Source: Komagataella phaffii GS115
Lineage: Eukaryota > Ascomycota > Pichiomycetes > Pichiales > Pichiaceae
Length of the DNA stretch: 64,000 nt
Assembly (NCBI RefSeq): GCF_000027005.1
Contig: NC_012963.1
Span: forward strand, 930,001 to 994,000
Direction: 5' to 3'
This document shows, in pieces, positions 29,059 to 38,100 of the stretch. Numbering within the stretch: the first letter of the stretch is position 1; each line of letters begins with the position of its first letter. The position numbers were made by a program, and so were the translations under genes. The notes beneath the pieces are model-generated. The model was not told the origin of the DNA. It searched no databases and saw only the letters and a program-made list of their open reading frames with translations.

Positions 29059-29586
29059 TTACATAATAGTGAGGTCTCCAAACTTCTCCTTGTAGCCAGG
29101 AACTTCCCATCTGTGGTTGGTAACCATGGAGTTAACCTTCTCTTGAATATCTGGTCTAGCCTTTCTGACGTCATCAACAGTCAACTCGTCAAATAATCTG
29201 GCGCCCTCAATGTTTGCCAAAGTAGCAGAAAGTTGCTCCAACTCATCCAAGACAACGGTTTCGGTGTTCTTTGCATTTTCAAGAGCCTTTGCTTCGAAGG
29301 ATTTGATCAAGTTCAATTGTTTGTCCAATGGGAATTGAGTTGGCTTGAAAGCTTTGAGATCAGACTCAACCTGGGAAACAATCTTCTGGTTTTTCAAGGT
29401 ACTCTTGTAGAATTCAACGTCAACGGTGGTAGGTTGTTGCTTGAGTTCAAATAGGGCTCTCTGAGCCTCATCGTGTCTCTTCTTGAAGGAAGTAAGAGAA
29501 GCGGCGGTGGAACCAGTCAATCCCAGTTTAGAGATGATGGTGGCCCAGTCGAGTTTAGTGGCGGCTTGTTTGGCAACGGAAGACAT
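29059..29586 (-). CDS. ATP7: ATP synthase peripheral stalk subunit d
   Basis: Subunit d of the mitochondrial F1Fo ATP synthase peripheral stalk. ATG at 29586 gives 175 residues, equal to the usual 173-175 of fungal subunit d, starting MSSVAKQAATKLDWATII. The frame is open 27 codons further up but only from TTG. Conserved features are KLDWATIISKLGL, FKKRHDEAQRAL, VDVEFYKSTLKN, and the C-terminal DIQEKVNSMVTNHRWEVPGYKEKFGDL, which is characteristic of the family. A CCAATCA element stands about 80 bases upstream, as expected for a respiratory gene under the HAP complex. Codon use is of the highly expressed type. Confidence 0.95.
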   Translation of the reverse strand: MSSVAKQAATKLDWATIISKLGLTGSTAASLTSFKKRHDEAQRALFELKQQPTTVDVEFYKSTLKNQKIVSQVESDLKAFKPTQFPLDKQLNLIKSFEAKALENAKNTETVVLDELEQLSATLANIEGARLFDELTVDDVRKARPDIQEKVNSMVTNHRWEVPGYKEKFGDLTIM

Positions 29587-30114
29587 CTTGAAAGGTCTGG
29601 GTTGTTGATAGGTGTTGAGAATGTCGAAGTAGGAGTTCTGGTTTTTCCCCTTGAACCTGTTGGCCAATCAGAGAGATTTTGGAGAAGAAAGTCGCGATTG
29701 TCAGGAGGGACGGTAGGTGGTAGGAGAGTTGGTAGGGGAGTTCCGGGGGAGGAGTCTGGGAGGGAGAATCGAGAATGGTGGGATTTGAGTGGTAGAGAGA
29801 ACTACAGGGAATAACTATCTGATGAGGGCAAAGGAATGAAAGGTAACTTGGTTTATGAAGGGCAGTGATTTCCGAAGTAGTTTTACTGCTGTGTTGATAG
29901 ACAGAACTGCTATCCTCTAAGGCACAGTTCTAGATGGTGTTCGGAACTAGTTGGAATGTAGTTAAAAAATGGGTATTCCAGTCCTTGAGTCCCGTTCAAG
30001 TGAGAAGTTCATTACTCATAGGCAACTTTTGCTTTGAACACCAAAGAAGCAAAATCTAGCTACTCCGCAACTTATTGAAGCAAAAAGAGAACAGCTTCGT
30101 CTACTAATAAAAAG
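29587..30114. other. ATP7 promoter and gene-free DNA up to the 5S rRNA gene
   Basis: The first 100 bases are the ATP7 promoter with a CCAAT box. The rest (about 29800-30114) has no ORF that looks like protein and no recognisable RNA. The last bases before the 5S gene contain A5 at 30109-30113, the minus-strand T run that ends 5S transcription. Confidence 0.45.
29662..29670 (+). promoter_or_regulatory. CCAAT (HAP2/3/4/5-type) box upstream of ATP7
   Basis: GGCCAATCA on the plus strand, about 80 bases upstream of the ATP7 ATG (which reads minus), so inverted with respect to the gene. The 11-mer TTGGCCAATCA recurs upstream of QCR6. Confidence 0.55.
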
Positions 30115-30235
30115 AGATTGCAGCACCTGAGTTTCGCGTATGGTCTCCCACTACACTACTCGGTCAGGCTCTTAGCAGCTTAACTACGGTTGATCGGACG
30201 GGAAACGGTGCTTTCTGCTAGATATGGCCGCAACC
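30115..30235 (-). rRNA. 5S ribosomal RNA
   Basis: This 121-base gene on the minus strand begins GGTTGCGGCCATATCTA and ends GGTGCTGCAATCT. Internal control regions are intact, including AGTTAAGCTG (A box region) and GAGTAGTGTAGTGGG. It differs from the baker's yeast 5S at only a few positions by eye. A T5 terminator follows directly (A5 on the plus strand at 30109-30113). No 18S, 5.8S or 25S sequence is nearby, so this is a dispersed 5S copy transcribed by RNA polymerase III. Such dispersal is reported for Komagataella and some other yeasts. Confidence 0.96.
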
Positions 30236-31444
30236 GAAAGAAAAGATCTGCAGTGGGTCATATGGTATGAATTATTTTGTTCAAGGACTTGACAATTAAC
30301 CATGACTTTTGACTCTATAGGAAAGTAGTCTTTTAAGAACCGTAAAAGCTTAGTTCTTGACATTTCAGCATTGGTATGTCATTGCTTTAATGATAAGTTT
30401 TCAAGAGAGTAGAATCATCACATAAGTGAACATCTATGTAATCTTTGTCATTTCAAAATTAATAAGTTAAAGAGTACCATCTACTCGAAACTAAATTATG
30501 GAATACTGCAATTTTACTAGTATCTATAACAGGTTTTCCATACGCCCATGGCATCTAAACAGGACGATCATCTAAAGCTTGAGAAAGTATAGATTATTAG
30601 GGCTCTAACCCCTTCAGGAGGCAGTAAGAGGCAATTTCAATGCTATGATTGAACAATCACTACTAGCCTTAAGAAATAATAGCTCAAGGTTGACTACTTG
30701 ACCCCGTAATAATCGACGTCGGAATTTCAAAGTTCAACTTCCGCACCGGACGTATGATAATTTTTTTTGCTATGGGGGACAAGCGCAGGAGACGCATAAA
30801 ACTATGGTGCGGCGACTTGGAAGTGAAGACTGCATAGTATATAATTCGGACGACGAATTCCTTGCGACGCTATACACATAGCTAACGTCTCAGACTCCTT
30901 TTATAGGCATATAATGACCCATATTTTCGTTTGTGACTACAAATCAACGAGGTTTATTGGCCTCAATAACTTTCGAACAAGAGCAAAGCCATTCAAGAGT
31001 AACATATATATTGCAAGAATCCTAGGAGCTGGTATCTGGTAATTTAACATGCTCTGTCATCAGCTTTCAGTAAAGGATTCTGTCAAGCTTATCCTGTAGC
31101 ATTTCCAAAGATTTGTGCTAACTATAACGAAACATAACCATATTATCATAATATCTGCCTTTCGTTTACTGTTCGGGGAAAAGAATCAATGACGATTCTA
31201 TGAACACAACTGAGTTAATTATAAACAAAGATATGTCATTCCTACAGGCTGCTTACTCTCAATCAACACATAAAGGTAGTTGTGAATTACATTTGAACCT
31301 TCAAGGATGCAAGTTCAACTAGCTCTCCTTCATCGGGTCTAAATCAAAACCAGCAAGGAAGATTGAATCAGTGACTCCCGCATTCGTTGAACTACAGACT
31401 AATATAATGCGAGTAATTGTGCGCTGCAAAATTAACTATTCTGG
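30236..31444. other. Gene-free 1.2 kb between 5S rRNA and an unknown spliced gene
   Basis: No ORF with protein-like composition, no tRNA with recognisable A and B boxes, and no LTR ends. It holds a CGACGTCG palindrome at 30714-30721, a T8 run near 30760 and a TATA-like stretch at about 30837. The function, if any, is unknown; an unannotated non-coding RNA or a worn transposon remnant cannot be excluded. Confidence 0.4.
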
Positions 31445-32062
31445 TTATACGTTTCCTGAAAACACATTCAGTGACTCTTGCGCCAATAAAAAGGGATCGT
31501 CAATGGTGTGCTTTTTTTTGTTCACCCCAAATGCCTCTAAAATCAAATCAATATCTGTTGGTCTATAAGTAAACTGAGTCATAGACAGATCCTTAGGGGC
31601 TATCTTGCTGATCTTACGTGTCTTGGTAAGAATTTCACCAAGCTTCACTTGAACCTCTTCTTTCTCTATGTCAGTCTCATGAAGATAACACTCATGGTAG
31701 TCCTTGAGAGCATGATTGACAATAGCATCTCTAGTGCCACGAGATCTGTTTTCAGGAATCATAACTAAAGGTCTTCCTTTGGGAAGAACAACGTAGTCTC
31801 TGATTGCCAGGTAGTCTATGAGCTCTTCAGTGACCAAGCTCTCCAAAAGAGCAGCAGTGATTTTTGGTTTGATAATAGGAACTTCGATCTTAGTTGCTGC
31901 AAATTGGACCAGTTCTTTCCTGGTGAGTCCAACTGGTGCCTCGAGTCCACGAACTTGCAGGAACAGGTCGATCTTCAGTGGGGACCAACTGAAGGTTAGT
32001 AATGAACTTCAAAATAGGGGAATGGATACTCACTAGCTTAAAACTTGTTCGTATTCAGACAT
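31445..32062 (-). CDS. Unknown protein, 190 residues (spliced)
   Basis: Exon 1 is 32034-32062 (MSEYEQVLS plus two bases). The intron is 31989-32033 (45 bases; GTGAGT donor, TACTAAC branch point at 31995-32001, CAG acceptor). Exon 2 is 31445-31988. Splicing joins VLSY to WSPLKIDLFLQVRG. The product has mixed alpha/beta character: a hydrophobic start, a helix-rich middle (KPKITAALLESLVTEELIDYL), a basic-acidic stretch (HETDIEKEEVQVKLGEIL) and a C-terminal segment TDIDLILEAFGVNKKK. I see no membrane segment, signal peptide or catalytic motif and do not recognise a family. The exact branch point and in-phase junction make the gene model strong even though the role is unknown. It sits alone between the 5S gene and the initiator tRNA gene. 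Confidence 0.75.
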
Positions 32063-33073
32063 ATTGTTGGAAGACCCGAGTTTGTGGGTTCTTCGGGCCT
32101 TTTATTGATGTGGGGTTTTGAATGATGTCAATGTGCGGAAGTGGGTCAAAGAAATTCCACCCTCGGTATATTTTTCAATGTATGTGCGGCTCGAAATGAA
32201 CCTTTGAAAATCGGATTTACATAGATCAGATAAATCCAATCGGTAGTAAAGAATCTGGGGTTACGTGCAGGCGCTTAAACGGAACAGTGTTTGTCAAGTT
32301 GGTGATCATCAATTTCATGATTACCTTTTTACTTGAAGGGACAGAAATTGGGCAAAATCTGGCCTGATTTACTCAAACCTGTTATCAGACCATAAACTGG
32401 GTGGTAACCTGACAATCCCTCTTTGGAGTAATTTTGCTTGATCCAAGTGCAGGGAATAGAAGATTAAAAAGGTGTGATAATTATTTGTTATTACTAATGT
32501 CAATTCAACCATGACATGAGATATCTGAAGTTTTTCAAAATTTTCGTAGAACAACTGATAAACCTCTTTTAGTCAGTTCCAGTTAAAAGTAAAGTGCCAA
32601 ACGTTTGATCGCATTAAACCAATAATGCTGACTTGCTCTTGAATAGCCCGTTAGCAACATGCCGTAATTAGATAGTTGAAGCCATCCTCGTTGAATTACC
32701 TATTGCCAATGCCGGAGATTCTCATTCTCAATGGTTAGTAACAATTGCTCTACGTAAAGTGGATAGCAAGAATATTCAAACTACTCTTAACCGACTATAC
32801 TGAAATTGTTACATCCAAAATATGAGACTCAATGACCTAGACGAAATTTCCCGTCACCTTTAATAGTGAAAATCTACTGAGCTTATTGGCTATCTAACCA
32901 GCCCCGACCTCGGAAATAAAAATCAATGAATCAGAACGTCATAAAAAACACCTCAAGTTAACTGAAGCAAAGCGAGTAATGCCTTAACGTCTAGAATTCT
33001 CATTTCATCCACTCCAGGACGAAAAAATCATCCCACGATATAACATTCGCACATCAAATACTTCTCACTGTTC
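32063..33073. other. Gene-free 1.0 kb upstream of the initiator tRNA gene
   Basis: Holds the promoter of the 190-residue gene at its left end. No protein-like ORF, RNA gene or paired repeat ends were seen in the rest. Such gene-poor flanks of Pol III genes are often old retrotransposon landing zones, but I could identify no remnant. Confidence 0.4.
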
Positions 33074-33145
33074 AGCGCCGTGACGCAGTGGAAGCGTGTA
33101 GGGCTCATAACCCTAAAGTCGATGGATCGAAACCATCCGGCGCTA
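33074..33145 (+). tRNA. Initiator tRNA-Met (CAU)
   Basis: 72 bases, AGCGCCGTGACGCAGTGG to the closing GGCGCTA. The acceptor pair A1-T72, three G-C pairs in the anticodon stem (GGG ctcataa CCC), anticodon CAT at 33106-33108, and the T-loop ATCGAAA in place of TTCGANA are the hallmarks of a eukaryotic initiator tRNA. There is no intron. It is followed by a long T run (33149-33159) as Pol III terminator. Confidence 0.96.
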
Positions 33146-33148
33146 CTC

Positions 33149-33159
33149 TTTTTTTTTTT
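33149..33159 (+). terminator. Pol III terminator of tRNA-iMet
   Basis: Run of 11 T starting three bases after the tRNA end, a standard RNA polymerase III stop. Confidence 0.85.
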
Positions 33160-33730
33160 CAGAGTTTAAAATTCACTTTAAACTTACAGGGCGAGATGCG
33201 AGATCACCTTCCCCCACAACCCCTGGCAATTCTTTTCGTTTCCCTCGTAACTGAACAACTCTTGGAAGGTCATATCTAATTCGCGCATCATGTGGTCTTC
33301 ATGCAAACCCTCAAGACCCGAGGAGCAACTGCTGAACCCTTGAACCATCATATCTTCCCACCCTGTCAAAGGCCTAACCTCCTGTCATCTGGTCATTTAA
33401 GGGGCAGATTGCAACCAATCTGCAACTTCTAATGGGCCCCTTGGCTCAGCGCAATTTCATTTTTTCTTGGCTCTTCCTCGCCATATTGAGTAGCATGATG
33501 CTCTAGATAAAAAAAAGATGTAGTATCAAAAGAGACTTGAAGACTAAAATTTAAAGGATTTATCGGACAGAGAGTTTATCTGATCCATCTGTATAGGAGA
33601 ATGCAGTCCATTAACCAACTCCAATTGTGGAAAACTTTTCGTAAATCATGCATAATATATAACTGGCAATTGACTTGGTTTTCCCTTTCCTTTGTCTTCA
33701 CTTCTTCTTCCTTTAAAGTTGTAATATACG
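33160..33730. other. Intergenic region upstream of the Psg1-like gene
   Basis: About 570 bases with no protein-like ORF. A TATA-like element (AATATATAA) lies near 33653-33661, about 70 bases before the next ATG, and a pyrimidine-rich leader (CTTTCCTTTGTCTTC) follows, which fits a well-expressed gene. Confidence 0.45.
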
Positions 33731-34837
33731 ATGAAGTTTAACACATTAATCACATTAGTTGCCCTGCCATCGGTTATCTACGCTGCTGCCGTTCCTCAGC
33801 CTACAGCTAAGGCCCAGTATCCAAAGCGTCAGATGGACATTTCCAACCAGAATGTCTTGTCCGATAAAATCTGGACGACGACTAACAACGAGAAGATCAC
33901 TCCCACCGTTATCGATGGAGTAACCCTGTCCGCCTCCCCAGTCACCAACTCTGCAACCCCATGGGTTTCATTGGATAGCTCTGGTATTCCTTACGGTGTT
34001 ACCCCAAGTGTGAAAGATGGTACTACCATTTCTGCTTCTCCTACTCCATCCGCTTCTAGTTTCCCAACTCCAGATGCAGTGCCCCCAGTGTTGCGTTGTA
34101 TGAACGATAGAGTTCCTCCTGACAACACCATGGCTTACCCATTCTGTGTCCAAAACGGTACCGAATTCTTAATTGGTGAGACCTACTGGATTACCTGGGA
34201 CCCTAGCTACTGGGGAGGGGACGATATCACCAGAGTCAAGTTGCAAATTAGAGCATATCCTTTGAAGGATGACGAAGATCCAGTGTTTGTAACTGACTGG
34301 ATCTCAAATGCCGACGGTTATTACATCTTCGAATCCAAGGCCTCAAATATGAGAACCGGCAGTGCCGGATGGGGATTCCTGAACATCACTCCTCAAACCA
34401 CCTCTGAGACAAAAGCCACCTACGTTGGTACCAAATCTGGACCATTGGTTAGAATATTGACATCCAAGAGCGAAGCTGACTTTGCAATTTCTAGAGTGCC
34501 ATCTGACAACGGACTGTCAAAAAGTAAGGGTTCTTCTAACAATGCCAAGGTGATTGCTCCTGCTGTTGCCATTCCAGTTGTCGTCCTGATCTTTGTCGGA
34601 TTTGGTGTCTACTGGTACATTAACAAGCAGAAGAAGCAAGGTCTCAACATTGGTGGTGGAGGAGGATACTTCGGTTCCAAGGCCGAGAGAACTGGTGCTG
34701 GTGCCGCAGGAACTGCTGGTGTCAACCACGATCTCGCTTCTACCGCTTCTGCTGAATTGGAGTCTCACATAACCCACGATGCTCGTACCATCGACACCGT
34801 AACCACCGGTAACACAGCAGCCAACCCTTTCAAATGA
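33731..34837 (+). CDS. Type I membrane protein with Kex2 site, Psg1-like
   Basis: A 368-residue secretory-pathway protein. The signal peptide is residues 1-19 (cleavage after YAAA), followed by a Kex2-type KR at 32-33. A Ser/Thr/Pro-rich region contains two copies of a related motif (TPTVIDGVTLSASPV and TPSVKDGTTISASPT). The globular luminal domain spans about 115-250, with Cys pair CMNDRVPPDN and FCVQNGTEF and the motif YWITWDP. One membrane helix lies at about 274-295 (AVAIPVVVLIFVGFGVYWYI), and a Gly/Ala-rich cytosolic tail of about 70 residues ends NPFK. The layout matches baker's yeast YKL077W (PSG1, a Kex2-processed Golgi protein that helps stabilise the plasma membrane proton pump Pma1). 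I make this match from architecture, so no symbol is assigned. Confidence 0.75.
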   Translation: MKFNTLITLVALPSVIYAAAVPQPTAKAQYPKRQMDISNQNVLSDKIWTTTNNEKITPTVIDGVTLSASPVTNSATPWVSLDSSGIPYGVTPSVKDGTTISASPTPSASSFPTPDAVPPVLRCMNDRVPPDNTMAYPFCVQNGTEFLIGETYWITWDPSYWGGDDITRVKLQIRAYPLKDDEDPVFVTDWISNADGYYIFESKASNMRTGSAGWGFLNITPQTTSETKATYVGTKSGPLVRILTSKSEADFAISRVPSDNGLSKSKGSSNNAKVIAPAVAIPVVVLIFVGFGVYWYINKQKKQGLNIGGGGGYFGSKAERTGAGAAGTAGVNHDLASTASAELESHITHDARTIDTVTTGNTAANPFK

Positions 34838-35177
34838 TTATGACTTCAACGCACGGGGTTCCCTATTTATTCATAGTTTCAGCCGTTTGGTGAGCTGTCA
34901 GTTTTATGTTTTTTGGCAAATTTTATCTTAACTTAATGAGTTCGACACATTTTTATTCCTTGATATCTTGTCCCTCTACCTTCTATGTATGTATATATGA
35001 ATGGCTATTGTATGGAGATGTGATTGCTTTATCGGCGCAACAGCTTGGCTAGGAGTGCCTTCTTCCGCCTTCGCGACCTACCTTCTGGAGTGCTTCCCCC
35101 TATTGTTTTAACCTCATTTATCCTGGCTTTCCCTTATTTAAAGGCCGATAGCAATTGACCCTTCTTATCACCTTTAA
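34838..35177. other. Intergenic region upstream of VPS13
   Basis: A 340-base gap. The left part has AT-rich 3' flank signals (TATGTATATATGAA near 34985). The right part is the VPS13 promoter, with no clear TATA near the start. No other feature seen. Confidence 0.4.
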
Positions 35178-38100
35178 ATGTTGGAGTCTTTGGCAGCTAA
35201 CATCCTTAACAGGTTTATTGGCGCCTACATTGAGAACTTTGACAATAACAAGCTTAACATTGGAATATGGAGTGGAGATGTCAAGCTGAGAGATCTAAGA
35301 TTGCGAAAAGAGTCCCTTGATGAGCTTCGATTGCCCATTGACGTCCAATTTGGCCATCTTGGAGAGCTTACTCTTCAGATTCCATGGTCAAACTTGAAGA
35401 GCAAGCCTGTGAAGATCGTTATTGACAGCGTTTATCTACTGGCCACGCCAAATGATCCTTCGAAGTTTGATCCTGAAGAGCAAGAGAGAAGGGCGCAGAA
35501 GCTCAAACAAGACAAATTGGACCAATTGGAAATGTTGGCCAACTCCAAGCCTATGAAGTCTGATGAAGATGAAAGGGAATTGGACCAGCAGGGTATTGAG
35601 AAGAATGAATCTTTTGTTGAAAGTTTACTGACGAAGATCACTGATAACGTTCAGGTCACGATCAAGAACATCCATGTTAGATACGAAGATTTTGATGTGT
35701 TTACCAACAGACCTTATTCGGTTGGTTTTACTCTTGGTGAATTGTCCGCTGTGTCTACAGATTCCAATTGGGTACCCAACTTCATATCTTCTATTACTTT
35801 GTACACGCACAAATTGCTCACTTTGGACTCGTTTGCTCTTTATTGGAATACCGAAACAACTTCGATTTCAGATCCCGATCCTGAAGTTTTGCTCGGAAGG
35901 TTTAAAGAGTCATTGGACAACAGATCAGACCATCAATACATACTAGAACCAGTCTCTGGATTAGGCCATGTAACCTTGAATAAAGTGGGAACAACAGAAA
36001 CGGCTCCTCATGTTGCTTTGAAGTTGTTTTTTGAAGAGTTCGGGGTTAATCTAGATGGTGATCAATACAGAGATTTTTTGTGGACTGCATCTCAATACCA
36101 CCTGTACCTGAAAACTAGGAAATTCCGCAAGTTGCGACCCAAATGTACTGTCAAGGAAGATCCATTGAAATGGATGCAATATACAGCCAAATGCATTTTA
36201 CAAGAGGTTCACGAGAAGAACCGCAAATGGTCCTGGAAATATTTTGAGTCCAGAAGGGATCAAAGAAAGCTATACATTAAATTATGGAAGGAAAAGCTTG
36301 AAGGGAAGCAACTTATAGATGACAAACTTGAACAATTCGAAAAACTCGAGTATGAGCTGTCTTATCCTGATATAAGGTTTTATAGATCTCTTGCAAGAAG
36401 AGAATTCAGAAAGGAAAAGGCAACTTCGCCTTCAAACACTTTGTCAAACCAAACAGAGAAAAATACTTCCGGAGGGTGGTTATCAATGATATGGGGTCCT
36501 TCCAAAAAGGACACCCAAGTCGACGAATCTAAAGATCAACTGGAATTGACAGAAGAACAAAGAAAGGAGCTCTATGATGTGATTGACTTTGACGAGAAAC
36601 AAGCCATTACCGAAGCTGTGGAAATTCCGAAGGACCGCGTCAAATTGGAGGTATCTTCAGTTTTACAAAAAGGATTTCTCGCAATTAAGAGGACCCAAAC
36701 CTCAAAGAATCTATGTGAAGTAGTATTTGAAGGTTGCTATTCCGAATTCTTTCAACGCCCAGACTCCTTTTTAGCCAGATTTCAGCTTGATGAATTGCGC
36801 GTAGAAGATGGTACTGAAAATACACTCTACAAGCATATTGTCAACGTTAAACCTTTGGGAGACCCTGAGGTGGTTGCACACACCCCTGAAGGCAAACGAG
36901 AACCCTTTTTCCAACTAGCGTTTGAAAATAACCCCTTGGATGGATCCGCCGATTCATCATTAACTGCTAGAATGAAAAGTATGACAATTTTCCACAATCC
37001 GAAACTGATAGAGGATGTTGCAAGATTTTTTACACCTCCAAAAATTCATTTAGAGACGGTTGGTGCTATAATCAATGCTGCAGAATCAACTTTGGAAGAT
37101 TTCACAATGCAAACTAGAATTGGACTACAGTACGCATTAGAAGAGCACAAAACAATCAATTTGAAATTGAATATGCAGTCACCCTTGATTATTATACCTT
37201 TGGATCCTTCTAGTTGGAAATCCCCAGTGGCAGTCCTAGACGCGGGACACATTTCTGTTACAAGTGATTTAGTGGATCCGTCAAAATATCAAGAAGTCAC
37301 GGATAAGGTTTCCAAGCAGTATGATGACAATGACTGGAAAACATTAAAGGACCTAATGTATGATAAGTTTACTTTGAAAATTCAGGATGCTCAAGTTTTA
37401 GTTGGACAAAACATCAAGTCAACCATTTCACAGCTGCATGGAAACTCGAGTAATGTGTCAGCGACAATTTTGGATAATTTAAACATGAACTTTTCGCTTG
37501 GAGTTTCAATTGCTCAATCTGTCATTTCTTTACCGAGATTTAAGATTGGGGGAGATGTTCCAAGATTCAGAGTTGCTCTCAACAACTTTCAGTACAAAGT
37601 GATCATGCAACTGCTTGAAAATGCGATTCCTGACCTTGATAATATCTCCGAAGACGCTGAGACCACTAAAGAAAATGGGTTTAGCGTTGCAAACAACAAT
37701 GAATCTACTGAAAAGTTTAGTTATGAGGTTCCCGATGATGTTTCGTCTGCGGGTTCAGACGACAAGCCTACGGTGTCTACCCAAAAATTGTTTGTATTTA
37801 ACTTTACTCTAGACACGATTGAAGTTTCATTGTTGAGATGCGACGACGCTTCAACGTTTGTTTCCGAGACACTGATTCGTATAATCGGAAAGAAAGTACA
37901 ATTGGATCTGTTCAAAACATCTAAGCAGCTTCACGTTGATCTTTCGCTATTAGACATCAATGTGGAAGACTTTATCGAGCAATCAGGAGAAAACGAGTTC
38001 AAGTATCTACTATCCTCCGATAATTTTGAGGAACATGAGGTAGTCAACAAGAGGGGCAACCTGTTTACTTTAAGTTATGATAAAACTCAGAGAATCGTAC

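Noticed and set aside
29930..29965. Short hairpin AGTTC/GAACT left of the 5S gene as a possible snoRNA
   Set aside because: No H/ACA or C/D box in position; stem of five pairs is expected by chance.
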